A DNA stretch of 64,000 bases from Casuarius casuarius (Eukaryota > Chordata > Aves > Casuariiformes > Casuariidae). Of the stretch, positions 1-13,555 are shown piece after piece. Location of the stretch: assembly GCA_003342895.1 (NCBI GenBank), contig PTFA01000009.1:8266677-8330676 (forward strand). The letters run 5' to 3'. How positions within the stretch are numbered: the first letter of the stretch is position 1; each line of letters starts with the position of its first letter. Position numbers and translations under genes: made by a program. A model generated the notes under the pieces. The model was not told the origin of the DNA, made no database searches, and worked only from the letters and a program-made list of their open reading frames with translations.

Positions 1-109
1 CTGCCAGGCAGAAGGCTGGCTTCTCTTATTCCACAGATGCTAATGCAAACAAACTGAATGTAATTAATACTAAAAAAGAAAAATACAACTCCTCCCCCTC
101 CCCCCCAAG

Positions 110-320
110 CCTTTGGGCAAGACATGGTTATCTTTGACAAAGGTAACCAAAGGAGCAGTTTGCAAACGAATCCACCACAGAGAGCCTTCTCCGTAGGGAA
201 GCGGAAGCGCTACAAGATGCAGCGTCATTCCCAGACGGCAGTACGATACCTGCAACATTTCTGCAGCCTGTGCCGCAGCTGGCGAAGCCAGATACACTTT
301 CTAGAGGAAGAAAAGAGACC
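110..320 (+). other. Candidate internal exon (unrecognised product)
   Basis: A pyrimidine-rich run (about 90-106) ends in CCCAAG at 105-109, a good splice acceptor. A consensus donor, ACC|GTGAGT, lies at 321. The 211 bp between them stay open in one frame, two bases into a codon at each end, and would encode about 69 residues rich in Arg, Gln and Ser. I recognise no domain in that translation. The reverse strand is also open over most of the same span, so openness alone is weak evidence. It could be an exon of a noncoding RNA or a chance pairing of splice-like sites. No partner exon was identified nearby. Confidence 0.22.
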
Positions 321-740
321 GTGAGTATTGGGTAAAGCTCCTCGTATTAGAAAATGGAGTAATGGTGCTGGGGCTGAACGAGGGGCTCAGGCAGCTCTAC
401 TCGGGAGTGAAGCTGCCGCCTCTCCAAAAGTGAAGGACAGCCAGTAATGCAAAGTTGTCTAACGGAGCCTTGCCAAAACCCAGCTTTCTAAACGGCAACC
501 TTAAAGCTGGCTTCATGTGAAAATAAACGTATCACCGTTCAAGGAGAGATGCAGTCAGTTACTAAATAAACAGAAGGCCTCTTTCAGGAGACATTTTTTG
601 AATATGGAGGGATCATGTTTACAAGGAATAGAAAAAGTATTCTAGTATTCCTGTATTCTAGGACTGGAGAATGTTTCAGCTTTGAAAGATAATTAGTTAA
701 CAGGCCAGACCACCAACCAACATGCATTTCACCCGGCAAA

Positions 741-768
741 CAGGAGCACATCATCAGGAGCACATCAT
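741..768 (+). repeat. 14-bp tandem duplication, two perfect copies
   Basis: The 14-mer beginning CAGGAGCACA is present at 741-754 and again, identical, at 755-768. A perfect two-copy minisatellite-like duplication in otherwise unique DNA is most simply a recent replication-slippage event. Confidence 0.9.
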
Positions 769-1689
769 GGTTAAAACTGAGGATGAACTTCAGGCTGGAA
801 CAAGCTCTGGACTGCTCGACATTTTGCAGATGTGTTTGTGCATATTTGGCCCAACAAAAAAGAATCTGTAGGGCCCAAGGCAAAAAAGAAACGCCTGTAC
901 TCACCAAGATGATTTCTCTGTTTTCTCAGAAAACTACCTTCTGTAATTACATTCATAAATTTATCATGCTCCACATTAAAATTAATTACATTGCCACATT
1001 AGTCCAGTAAGGAGGCTGTTCAGCACCTCAGTGTAACTGTAGAAACACTCTTCTAATTCCCAGTGTAAGTTTGTTTGCGATTAGCGGGCTGGTCTCACAC
1101 CTGTATCGTCTGCCACCTTAAGAAGCTTCTGTGACAGCCGGGTGTTTTTATTTCTAAGAGCAGAACTGTATCCCCACCAGAGCTTTGTACTGCCAGGCTA
1201 AAGCCGCCGGGCCCCCTCAGCCTGCTCTCGTATGACAGACTCTGGATTTCTTTGATCATCCAAGGAGCCTCTTCTGCAAGAAAGATGTTCCGCTGCCACG
1301 TGAAGTGTTCCGGATGAACCCCGACAGGGTCCTGTAAGGCACCACTAGTGTTTTAGATCTCTATTGATAAAAACTTTGCCCAGTGTTTCACGCAGTTAAC
1401 TTTTCTCTTTTCGGAGTTTCATCACTGAAGTTATGGCCACGCTATGATCAGCTGGCCCTGTCTGCTGCTGCTGCCACCGAGAGGCCCCCTGCTCGCAGCA
1501 CGCACTCCCGTTACGCGGCAGCCTGCACTGCGATTTTTAATCTCACCTCAGTAGTACAATCTTCAAAGCTATCCAGCTCTTCCTCTGCAATAATCTGATC
1601 TTCCTTTCTATAGGCAATGGTATCGTCACTCCTCTTTCAAGCCTGGAGCAAGATGTGAGAAACAGCTCATGTCGGGAAACGGCAAGGAG

Positions 1690-1830
1690 CAATACCCCGG
1701 CTCTCCGTCCTGCGCGTACGCAGGGAAGCGGGGCTGAGCGGGCAGGAGGGGAGCGCGGGGCCCCGGGAGCGCAGGAGGCACCGCAGGAGCGCTGCAGACC
1801 GACGATGCTCTTCTCGGAGACGGAGCTGCA
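1690..1830. other. CpG-rich patch
   Basis: A GC-rich stretch with several CpG dinucleotides, sitting between AT-rich flanks. Both strands have open frames here (for example 1,655-1,846 on plus and 1,543-1,887 on minus). That is expected of GC-rich DNA with few stop triplets and is not evidence of coding. It is too short to be a classical CpG island. Confidence 0.5.
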
Positions 1831-4800
1831 CGCTGCGTTTTTCTGAAGCAGTTTGATGCGCGTATTTGTCTTCATTGCCGGAAACACAAACCTGTCGGTG
1901 TGTTCTGGTCACGTTTCTATCTTCAGCCCAACTCTTCCATAAGCATTTCCTTATTTTTCCCCAGGACTGTTTTTGCTAATGCCCAACTGTGGCGAGAGCT
2001 ATTGCCATGAAGCATGCATCCTCCTCGTGGAAATCCACCCCAAAAGTTTTGCGGCACGACGGGTCCCAAGAGCCCTTCCTGCACTGGGGAAGAAGTTGAA
2101 GCAACCTTGACACGGCAGCACCCTCCTTCGCTTTGGATGTCCCGTGCAGCAGTTGACCAGTATGTGGTTGTGTTGAGCCATTTTCCACAGACGTGAGGGT
2201 GGGGGCATACTCTGCTGGGAATTTGGATCTCCACACCAATCCTTATTTTTCTCTGTGTTGTTATAAGGGGAGAGATATAAATATTTTTGCTTGGATTCAG
2301 GCAGAAGCTCCTCTGATGATACATTCCTACTTCTCTCGGACACTAGGTTTTTCTGATAAACATATTTTTGTTTTGTTTCTAATAGGAAAGTCTAACTGTT
2401 CTTAAGACTTTCAAGGCAGAGGTGAATTGTGCCAAGCTTTATTGTGATCTACAGATGAGACCACTCAGCTTTATCATCATTTGCTTGGATGGCACTATAG
2501 TACCTGACAGCCTGTTTTGGAGTTTTCCTTCACCTTCTGGTTAATCCCAAACTCTCTTTTCACTGTATATTCCATAGGTGAAAGACAGGTAAATATAAAA
2601 TTATTAGGAGCTCTGCACTAAAAAAATAATGATCCATTACCGTGACATCATTAACAACTTCTATTTACCTGTTACGAAATTCCAAAATGCATTTGGACAA
2701 AGACTCCCAACACCACTGAGGGCACGTGGAGAGTTTGGAATAATGAGGAGTTGCAATACGAAAACACACAGAATAGATTTCACTTTCCTTTGTGAGTTAA
2801 TTATCTCTGAGAGAGGAGGCAACCTCAGAAACATTATTTGCTGTTATATGCAGGTATTTGATATCTCCTTAAGGAATCAGTTTTGAAAAAAAAAAGTGCA
2901 TTAACAAAAATAATTACCACCACCAACTTTGTCTGTGAAATAATACCCGTGAGTATCACGAGTCCCTGGGGGACACGGTAGGTACGACAGGGTCTGTGCC
3001 TTTCTCGTAAAGGTAAGCACACTGGTGAAGTCTGCACACAGAGTTCTTTAAAAGGGTACATTTGACTTATACTTCAAGGCAGTGCAAAAATCTGGCTGCA
3101 CTTCCCGAAATATAAAGGGGTAAAATAAGCATGTAATGTCATTATTCGGCTTTCTAGTTAATGACTGACAAGTGTATATTCAGAAACTATTACTTTAAGC
3201 TGCACAAATAGCAGAAAGAAATAGTGTCCTAATACATTTTTAAACTGTCACCTGCACTTTTCTGTTATATTCATCAAATTATTTCTGAACATTCTAGGTT
3301 AATCGACTTCTGCCAAAAATGTGTTTGTCAGAAATTATTTACTGCATCCTGATAAAACACATTAAGCTATGAAATAATCCAGTCACTGAATATTGTGTGA
3401 CCAACCTTGCTGAGAATGTCTTATTCACTTTCGTGTCACCTTCACATTTTTCCCTTCCTGCATTCACTCTAATCTTTATTCTACCTTCCTGTAACAGCTC
3501 ATGACACATTCTTGAGTCAACAATTTCCTGCTATATTCCTCCTGTATTTCTCTGTTTTCCTCTGTAGTATTCCCTAACTTGCTCTGCTCTCCTTTCTCAT
3601 CCAATTTATTCTTTCAGAAGTATGTCTCAAAATCTGTTCCTTCTTTTTCCTACTTATCAATCTTCCCTTTGCTTCTCTTCTCCATGTCCGCGGCCCTCAC
3701 GGGGCACCTTGGAAATCTGTCAGAACTAAGAGCCTCGGCTCCAATGTTAAACTGTCTGGCGGCTACCGCATCTTCCCAGGGTGACCTCTTCTCGCTTTCG
3801 TGTTTCGTCCGCATGCTGTGCCTTACCTGACAGACTCCTGAAATAAAACCCTTGCAGGTGCATCCTATAGATTAAAGCGGGCACCCCGTATGAACTCTGG
3901 CCGGCATCTGTCAGCAGTAACGGTGGTGGCAATGGCAGACTAAGTGGAACTGCTCAGTCAGCAGGCAGAAAGGCACAGTGCACGGGCTGTATGTCTCCTC
4001 GGAGACTAATGTGCAACCTAAGAATAAAAATATATACTGGTAGGAATAAAAGCATCCACATTATATATGGCATACTGCAATTTCAGGATAACAAGGCCCT
4101 GTATTTCACTCCAGCTTCTCATTCATCCTGTATTTTAATTTTTATGGTCAGAAAGAACTGAATCAGCATAGAACGGTGTTTTGTCTCCACACCGCACTTG
4201 CCTGTTTCTGCGGGCATTTCTGTTTCCCGATTAGCCCGCTCATTAGCCACATTATGGCAGTCTCTGAACATGCCAGAAAGAGGCCAAAGTGCTGTTCAAC
4301 TTGTAACATGATCTTTCTGCACTGTGTTTATTTTTACTATTGCCTTATTTCCTTCCTCCCTTTATTTTCACTCCCTGAACTTGCGTAGGCACTTTACCAA
4401 GATGTGCTTTGACAGTCAGCTTCCTCTGTATGTCCGTTTGGGTTTTTTTTCCAGAGTGATTATAGCAGTTTATGCCTGGACCCTGCCATCAGTGACATCT
4501 CTAATCATTAGGTTGCTTTTCCATGCTCTGATATGACAGGAGACATAGCCGTCTTTCTCAAGAGAAGATCAGTGGCCCTCCCTATCATTTATTTATGCAT
4601 GAACTGTTGAAGAATAATGATAAAACAGACCTAACAGAGCAGTCTGAGCAATGCCAAGATTTCAATTCCAGTTCCATTCATACTTTCGCTTTCATATTTT
4701 TTTCTGTTAAACCCATACTGAATATCACTGAAACAAAGGAATATAATTTATAATTATGTATTAATACCCACAAATTGCCATCGAGGCTAGGATCCCCCTA

Positions 4801-5554
4801 TAATACTAGGCAATACATATTGAAACAGTAAGGACTTGTCTATGCCTTAAGGAACTATTAATGCAAATGGATAACAAAGGGAGTAAGAGGAGGCAAGTAC
4901 TATTGCCCCCACTTGATCGCTGGATGAGGCAAACGAAATGACCACGCGACGTGGGAGAAATCATACAAAGATGCTGCGGCAGAGGCAAGACCTGCCCCTG
5001 GTACCCAAGGCCTAGCTCAGCGCCCCCATCGCAAAAATCATTCTCCTCTATCGCCAAAGGAAACTCTGTCAGTAATTAAATTTCTTTTATTCCTTGATAG
5101 GAAGTAACAAACTTGAAATAGGAGGCTATAGCTTTTTTGTGTTATGGGGGAGTGTCTCAGCAGGGGACACCTTTCCCCACAGTTGGTAGACTGAATGGAA
5201 AATGCTATGAAACACTGGAAATCACACCCCAAGCAGGATTTGCACTTAGTTATTTTTGAGTAATAATACATAATGCATGTGGTCTGCTGGAGACGGTAAC
5301 ATCATCAAATAGTTTTGAGCCAAGACATCAGGGGACGAGAGGAGCCTGAACAGGAGGGCTGCGGCGCGCTGCAGCAGTGCGAGCCCCCTCCGCTCCTGCA
5401 GGCCCCGGTTCCGCCACCTGCAGCCGGAGCCCCGTTGAACAGCTGGCTGTTTTTAGCCACGTAAAGACTTGTTATAAATCAGTTTCCACAGTCCTGACAC
5501 CGACATTCTTGAAGCAAATCATCAACTCGCTCGTGTCTCCATTTTGTTTGACAG

Positions 5555-5767
5555 CCGGCAAGATGACGAAGCACCGTGACAGATGACTAACATCAGAAAT
5601 CCCATCACGGAGCGTGGCGACAAACAAACTCCGCAACCACGGCTCTCGGAGCCCTCGACACCGCGGCGGCGAGCGGCATCAATCAGCCCTTGCCAGATCG
5701 ACCAGACAGCCGTGGAAACACCTCTGCACTCTCCAGATGTGGGGTTAGCTGCACGCTGTACTTACGG
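5555..5767 (+). other. Candidate exon, noncoding or 5' untranslated
   Basis: The acceptor is well formed: a T-rich tract from 5,531 ends in TTTGACAG at 5,547-5,554. The donor is strong, ACGG|GTAAGTA, at 5,768. The 213-bp segment is GC-richer than its flanks. All three upstream frames hit a stop early, so it cannot be a fully coding internal exon. A frame starting at the ATG at 5,583 runs open through the donor (about 61 residues), so it could be a first coding exon, but the translation resembles nothing I know. A long-noncoding-RNA exon is the simplest positive reading; chance is the main alternative. Confidence 0.25.
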
Positions 5768-8700
5768 GTAAGTATTCTCATTTTAACATAAACCTTTTAA
5801 TCTAGGATGATCTTTTATTTTTTTCTACGTTGTAGATGAAATGAGAAAGGCTCTGATGTTGATACTTTCAGCAGAAGGGGGAAGAAAAAAGCCCTAAGGC
5901 TAGCCTCAGGTAATTTTACTGAGCAATGTAAAAAAACCCCACCCTTATACTCAATATTAGTTGTCCTTTATTTCCACCAACACTTTTATATTAATCTTGA
6001 CTGTGTATCTAAACCAGATTTCTTCATAAAAGAATACACACAATGCTCAAGGAATGAGACATATTCCTTAGTAAAATCTCTGTTTTTAAGCCTAGCGTAG
6101 TTGCTGTACCTCATGTCAAATACGTTGCAGGAAGATTTTAGGAGTGTGATATGTATTATAATATTTGATAATGAATTTAAGGATGAAATTGACTTTTTGA
6201 AAAACAAACTTCTGAGCTATCCCAAAGATGTGCAGTTTTCAAGCAACAGTTTTCTTATTTTTATACCGTCAGAATTAGAAAACACACATATTTCTTTAAA
6301 CTTCACATAGCCCTCCATGAAGTCATTTGGGGAGTTACCTGCCACTATTTAATCATAACATTATTCTAACAATATAGAATTACAGAATACATATTTTTTC
6401 TATTTTATATATAGTATAAATATATCTTTATATTAGTAATATAATATATAATACATAGTATACTAATATAATACAACATATATAGTTATAATGGTTATAT
6501 ATTACATTCTCTCAATATATAGACTCTATTATTCTAATAACATTATTCTATAGTATTATTCCTAGATACTGTTGTACGTTCCCAGCGATGAGGCAGTGAC
6601 AGACCTCCAGACCAGCCAAATGGGATCCTTACTTGGTTCGTAGCTAGAGTTGAGGGTCCCTCAAAGACCGGAATCCTACGACGTCGGGAATCCTCCTGAT
6701 TACAGCCTAGTAATTAAGCCACATACACTTCTGAGCGTGTAAGGGAAGCGCGTTGTTGCTGAGTGCTACAAGGTCAAATGCCCATTACTTTGACCACATA
6801 TGCACCTTTTAAGCATTAACACCATCTTAGACCTCATCAGCCGATCCCCCCAGCTAATGGCATTTGTAATTCTGTGCCATTTTTTACTCCATACTACAAA
6901 CATAACTGGTGAGTTGCTAATATTCTCCCTACCAAGTGCAGAAAAATGATTTCATGCAAACAACAACATGGGCTTGCCTCATACTTTCACCCTTCACTTC
7001 CATGGAGCCAAAACCACGTTAGCCATCTCTAGCTGCCAGTCTCTGCCCCACCGGGGACCTGAAACGTGCACTGAGGCTTCTGCAGCGCGCCGAGAGAAAC
7101 GGTGCAGCGCCAGTGACGGGGCTGGTCCCCGCAGGCAGAGGCGGCTCCTGGTATCGACGGGGAATGGGAGCCGGTGCGCGCAGGGAGTTTGTAGGTGTTA
7201 TACACGCCACATGGATATCGGCTTTTCTTTGAGCTTGTTCTCTAAAACTCATTATATGATAAATGACTCTGTGGCGACTTCTTAAGGATCCGATTTGTGA
7301 CTGCAGAGCATGTATTTTAAAGAAATAGATTGGAATGGATTTTAGAAGCAGGTGGAAATTCGCAGTCAGTAACGGGATCTCCCAGAAGGGCAAGCATGCC
7401 CATACAGCACAGTCAGCCCTGCATTTCGCTACTCCTCACAGCTACCTAACATGAAGGAGATAAGCTGTGATAGGGAGCGGGGAGTCCCCTATCGTTCTCA
7501 GAGGTCTGTGATTTCAGAGCAAAAGTTCATGACACATCTTTTCAGATCTCTCTCATGCGCTTGTAGTTAAGCTCACTTCTGTTCATATGTGGTCCCAAAT
7601 CATTACAGATTGCTGGCCTTCAATGAGAAACTACAGGTAACATGAAGGGATTTGTGCTATCTGATGGCAAGGAGCCCATTGATTTTTCAACCTGCTACAA
7701 CAGCCGCTCTTGAAATTGGAGAGATTCCTTAACGTGCTAAAATGTTTCAGTGAAGTAATGCTTTACATGTTCAGTAACAGCTCACACACAGCCTCAGTTA
7801 TTGAGGAATGAACTAAGTCAACAATTTCATTCTGTGTGGATATTGCGTTCTTAGTATGTTGAAGTACTTTGCCAGAAAAGAGATCAGGTAGAGGAGGCTG
7901 GTTCAACGGCACGTGTCCGTATCACGACATCCTCAGTCTCACTGGAGGCACTGGCAAAGGAGGGCGTTTTGAACATTACAGGACTTCAGGACTAACGAAA
8001 CTGGATGAGAAACTTTGGGAAGATTATTGCTCAGACTCACAGAGTCACTGAGGCTGGAAGACTGAAGCTGCTTTTTGAGCTAAGGGAATAACTCCATTCG
8101 TTGGTAGTATCAGAGATCTTTATCCTTCTTATGAGCTTTGCGTAAAGTAAGAAACCTGGTAACTTCTGTTTGGTTTTAAAACAAAATAACTCAAGTGTAT
8201 CTGAAAAAATTCAGATCTCTTAGATTTATACGGTTAGGTTGTCAAAAGATTACAAACGCTTCTTGACACTGGCAGACCTGAAGATATCTTCGCCTGTCAT
8301 TGCAATATGATTTTTCTTTCTCAGCCAGATAAAATTAAGAGCTGGAGAAGAGCAACAGACTCAAAAAAAACCCTAAAACAACAGCAACAACAGCTCAACC
8401 ATCTATCTAACAATTAATTGGTACAGAGCTATATAATGGGTTGATAAGATGCACATTGTCCCTAAAGCAATAGGAGCAACGACCAAACACCACAGTGACA
8501 TATTCTGCACAGTGCCATTGACTTTGGCTTCTGAGCCACAATGAGCTCATGCGCTGGGAACTGTCTACAGTATTTAATACCTACAAAGTAGCCTATAAAG
8601 GGCTTTACAGAAATAATTAAAATAAATATTCTGTACAACATCTGTTCTTATCCTCTCCACTCTGCTTGGATATTTTCTTCTGATCGCTACTCCTGTAAGT

Positions 8701-9989
8701 CCTCTGCTTACGAAAGGACACACGTCCTAGCACCACATTTTTAGTTTTACTGCAACCCCACAAGAACTTGGAAAGAAAGAGCCTGGATCCCATTGCGTTT
8801 TGGCGAAGCCGTGCTTTCCAGCCTTCCCGAGGCCTGTTCCAGCTGCCTCAGCGCAAGGCACTCTTGGGCTGCCCTGAACACGTCAGCGGTTCTGAGGCAA
8901 ACTTGCCTTCGCACGTCTGCTCTCGGCCCTGTACTCTGTGGAGAACTAGAGGGACAAGGAAGTTAACAGCACATTCGTAAAAAAGTGTAATCAGATTAGG
9001 CTCTACAGTAAATATGCCTCTTAGTAGAGCTTCACAGCATGTGGTTGCTTTAAGAAATTATAGTAAAATTATTACTAGTTATATAAAGTACTACTCTATC
9101 CTGTTCTTTAACTGATGTTATCAGAGTGATGCTACTATTATGTTATCCAGTGTCTTTTTTAAAATGAGGGCTCTTCTACCACTTGCACACATATTTCATA
9201 CATTAAATAGTGCCAGTCAGGGGCTAAGGAACTGAAGGGAAGGCTGCTGAGAAAGTTTCCATCGGACGGTACGGTGGATCCCAGCTGGTGCATCTGGAGA
9301 TGAAATTCCTGCCAGGCTGGGAGGTGGCCATCCAGCCCTGAGGAGGCCACACCACCTAACTCACGGGAACAGCCAAGCAAGGACACAAGCTAAGAGACAG
9401 TGACGGCAAAAAACCCTGTCGGGTGGGATGCCACCCAAAAGCCATACACTCCAACGTGGTGGATCAGCCCAAACACGCACACCTCATGGTTTTCAAGGGC
9501 TGGCAAAGTCACTCCCAAGAAAGCATTTGGATTTAAAATGCTTCACTGAAAAAGGAAAAGACAGAGCAAACACATTTGACAATTTCTAAACAGTTAAAGG
9601 AACCAGCTCTTTTGTACTTAAAAAGCATATAAAAAAATCTCTCTCTTCTATTGGTAGCATTCAAAAATGGATCTATAACTATATGTATGCATATTTCCCG
9701 CTGAAGCACAGGGGCGCAGCTTGTGAAGATCTCTCCTTGGTTTGTACAGATTCATTTTTGAGTGCTGCCAACAATAAAGAATTGATTTTTATTTGCTTTA
9801 ATTGAAGTGCTTGGAGTATAAGGAGGCAGCCTAGGATGAACCCAATGAATTTACAGTGTGTGCAAGGTGAACTCAATTTTTCTGAGCTTCTCCCCCTCAC
9901 TTTTTAGTTCTCTTCATACTTCCCTACCTGATTTGCTTTCCATCCTTCCCTCATTATCTGCTGCTATCCATTATCTCAAGGCTTAACCT
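5768..9989. other. Unique noncoding DNA, no gene recognised
   Basis: Unique sequence with an AT-rich low-complexity block near its start and two small CpG-bearing patches (about 7,040-7,190 and 8,780-8,960). Open frames are short and overlap each other on both strands. I see no repeat family other than the AT-rich block. Confidence 0.5.
6364..6560. repeat. AT-rich low-complexity block
   Basis: Nearly pure A/T, with recurring TATA, ATAT, TAATATA and ATTATTCTA words and no single exact repeat unit. It reads as a degenerate AT microsatellite. Such tracts melt easily and give alignment and assembly artefacts. The related word ATTATTCTA recurs just outside the core (about 6,360 and 6,542). Confidence 0.8.
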
Positions 9990-10056
9990 AAGGCCCATTG
10001 AAGTGAAAAGAAAAACTTCATTGACTTCAACAGACTTTGGATCAGGCCTGTAGAGA
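9990..10056 (+). repeat. Ancient amniote interspersed-repeat remnant
   Basis: The segment holds GGCCCATTGAAGTGAA, then CTTCATTGACTTCAACAG, then TTTGGATCAGGCC. The two halves are imperfect inverted copies of each other. The word order matches a motif I know as frequent in reptile and bird genomes: CATTGAAGTCAATGG, then CATTGACTTCAATGGG, then TTTGGATCAGGCCC. I cannot assign the family name with confidence (an old CR1 or SINE tail is likely). The real ends probably lie beyond the recognisable core. Confidence 0.55.
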
Positions 10057-13000
10057 TTAATCACGATGGATGCTCATCACTTCTGTGAGCTGCTGAATGC
10101 CCTCAGCTCTCAGTAACATCAGCAGACCTCATGGGATCAAGCCCATGGCTAACTAGTGGTGCCGGCGCTAATGGGAGCCTGACGTGCCTGGCAGTATTTG
10201 GGTTTCAGAAGTTGCGGGCTGTTGATGTGGCAGGCAGAGAAGGTTGCACATCGGCATTTGGAGGTTCTCACATAAAATTACATGGGCTTGGGACCTCCTC
10301 AGGCCTATCTCAAGTTTCCATTCAACTTATCCTGACAAGCTTTTTCCTCAGCCCTCCTGGGGTCTGGCTAGGAAAAAAAAAAAGGGATAAAAATTAATTC
10401 AGGTTCATGTTCTTTTGTGACTGCTCCTACTGTGCACCACAAACTGACATGCTGCTTTTAATTAGCATTTAGTTAACTGCTCATTTTTGTGCAGAAACTC
10501 TGCACACCAACTTCAGTGAACACAGAGGTGCCTGAACTGAGGGGGAGGGTGGGAACTGGGTGAAATGACTTGAAAAGCAATCACTTGGATTCAGAGGGTA
10601 ACGCAGAGCACCAGGTCTTGGGCTCAATCTGATTTCAAACTGTGCATGTAACAATAATGAAATTTGAACAGAAAGCTAATTATTACCGATAATTCACCTC
10701 AGATAATAAACTTTAAGTCACTAGGCATAAAACAATGTGGTTCTACAACTATAATGCAAGCACAACCCAAACGTGAGCACAGCAAATGCTCAGAATCATG
10801 ACAAACAAGTAACTTCTTCCATGGTACAGGTGCTACGCCTACACAGATGTTAGTGATTTCCTCAGCGCAGAATTTGCACGATCATTGCTTCTACCATTTC
10901 CATTTGTTCTCCTTTCCTCTAGATAGGACAGAGATATCTATCTACCTAATTATAGCTGCTGTGCCTTATTTCAGTAACAACTAATACATGCCCAAGCATT
11001 TGAAAATCGAACTGCATAGTGTCAGGACAACATCCGCCTTCCATGACCCTGCTCCTTACTCTATCACTGTGCAGCACCAGAAATCTTCCCAGGACAGGAG
11101 TTAACTATCAGTTCGGAATGAAGAAAATTATCCATTTTGTTACTACAATTAGAATCTGCTTCTGTGTGAAAAACAAAAGACCATCTTGGCAAAGACGGCT
11201 GCTATTCAAGATGTTGGCTGAATACATAAACCAGGTAATAGGTCTTTTTGGCTGATGTGTATCACCACATACGCTATCTTGTTAAATGAGCTACTATACA
11301 CCTCCTCACCTAAAGAAAAAAAATACAGCTCTTGTCTTTTCTTTCCCAGGTTGGAGTTCAAAGAAATACTGATGGCTCAGCTCACCTGCTGCGCCTGGTC
11401 AGTGCTCTCCAGGCAAGAGACCGAATCCTCCACTGAGTGGGATTGCTTGCAAGCCGCTGGGATTTATCCCCTATTCTGTCTTTGTCATCACAGAAGGTCT
11501 GCCAGCTTTGAAGAAACATTTAAGTTCTTCAAGACAGAAGCAATATATTCATTTATGCTTTTCAACTGCCAGGTACATCAGGCAATTACTACCATTATTT
11601 CATTATTAACACGACATTAGGAACTGCAGTTACGGTCCAGGAGCCGCTTATACTACCTCGTAGTTGCATGTATAAAGTCAGAATAAGAAGGCAGGCCTGT
11701 CGCATGGGCTTTACAGTCAACTTCATTGTAAACTTGTGTTGACCTGCATTGAGGCTATTTCTGCAAGTCTGGAAGAGTGGCTTAATTCCTGAGGACATTC
11801 TTGGATAGCATTTGCATGCTTGGACCTCTCTTTGCTCAGTGAACAAATATTCCCAAAGAGACATGAGATGTCACCTATGGGAATACGATATAGCTAAAGG
11901 CAGAAGACCACTCTTTAGAGCGTTACTGTAGGAACAGAGATAGCAGTTTGGTATCGCTGCTGTTATCTTCTCTAGCTGCTGGTGAATCCTGAGCCCTGTG
12001 CTGACCCCTCTGTACTGAACCTGTTGATCTTCTCACAAGGTACTGCACTGAGACCCTGAAAATAGTGAATCTCTTGAGGATAACTTGTTACACCTGTGGA
12101 AGTGTGGGCAGTAATCACCACTGAATATCTATTTTCTTTACATCCCTTGGAAAATCGTGTCATTTTTGAGTATGAAAAGGTTGCTGGAAAAATCACTCAG
12201 CATTGCCAAAATACCACTTCATTATCATGAGCTTAATTTGTGTTATTTTCATGAAGGAAACATAAACACAAAACAGACAAAGAGATGCACTGTTGCAGAA
12301 TAGTAAAAATCATAGTTCAAGATATTAATCACATTGAATCCTGTGAGTTTTTGGCAGATAATAAATGGATGATAGATTGATCTCTAAAATCACATGCGTA
12401 TTATGAGCATAATTCTCTCTCTAATGCAGGGTCGTAGGATTTTACAGTCTCATAAGCTTGCAAGGTTTCACCTGGAACATCAAAACAGTTGCTAAAAGTG
12501 CAATATATTCTACAGCTATCCATCTGCTTACCCTCTTGACCTTTCAAATCTTATAAAAACCCAAGCTCATAATTTTCACTCTATGAATTTGAACATTTTT
12601 TTTTTGGAATACAGTGCATTCAGAAGGTTACTTCATCTTTTCCATGTAATAAAAGAGACCCATTCAGTTTGATACTATCTTATGGCAATAGACTTTTTTT
12701 TCTTGAAAGGGCTCTGCATGCTATCAGTAGGACTAATGGGATTGTGGGGCACTTCCCGTTGCTTCCTCTGGTTGGAAACATTAAGTCTGAGTCATGCCCT
12801 TGTGTGGGTTCACCTATCAGTCACCACTGGCACTTACATCCAGCAACTGCTTTGGAAGCAGCTTAAGTAGCACCAGTGTCTGTTTCCTACATTAATCTCA
12901 GGTATTGTGAATCTTTCTGCTTTGACTTTCAGAAAGTCGTAAAGGTTAGGGTTTCCTATTTCTCTGAACTATCATATGTTCCCCTGAAATTAATATTTCT

Positions 13001-13555
13001 TTTGCACCTAGGCAATCAGGAATATAAAAACATCAGTACATAGTATTATATAGCCAAACACCTATACCATATGCACCACATTTCTGAAAAGAAGGTTCAC
13101 AAGTTGCAAATAAACTATTACAGAAATGCTTCCTTTGACCTTGCTGATACAGTTAGGAAGGAAAAACTGAAAGAAAGCTTATACAAAAGAAAATTCAAAA
13201 TCATATGCGTAAAGAAAATAAAAGAGTTCTTGCAGATATCAGAGTTGAAAGAAATACAGCTTGGAGACAAGAATAGATATAAAGAGCAGAACAGAATACC
13301 AAGGAACGTCTTAAAAACAACCAGAGAGCAAAAGCCAAACCAGGGCAAGGGTGTCAAATCCATAATCTTCTATATAAAAAGCACTAAAAGATAGGATGCT
13401 GTTAGAGTAAAACATATTGGTTCTATGATGATTTCACCAGTGCAGGAAATAATACTCTATATCCAACATCTTCCTTCTGCACCTTTAGCAAGCTTGGGAA
13501 CGGACTGCTCTCTCTTCCTCAGCATTATTACAAAAATAAGCAGCTGTGTTCCCTC
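10057..13555. other. Unique noncoding DNA, no gene recognised
   Basis: AT-rich unique DNA. About 10,430-10,740 is rich in homeodomain-like TTAATTAG and TAATTA words and has few CpGs, a texture common in conserved noncoding elements. 13,071-13,394 is strongly purine- and A-biased on the plus strand, which keeps a lysine-rich frame open by composition; I do not call it a gene. Other open frames here (for example 11,255-11,620) show no recognisable domain. Confidence 0.45.

Larger units (their letters stand above)
321..5554. other. Unique noncoding DNA, no gene recognised
   Basis: AT-rich unique sequence with short open frames only. It contains a 14-bp tandem duplication (741-768) and a CpG-rich patch around 1,690-1,830. 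A smaller GC-rich patch lies near 3,690-3,930, and another begins near 5,340 and leads into the next candidate exon. The long pyrimidine-rich stretch at about 3,420-3,680 shows T/C strand bias. I see no RNA gene and no mobile element in it that I can name. Confidence 0.5.

Noticed and set aside
13071..13394. 107-codon lysine-rich frame
   Set aside because: The plus strand is purine- and A-biased here, which alone yields Lys/Glu/Arg codons and few stops. No LINE or other protein motif recognised.
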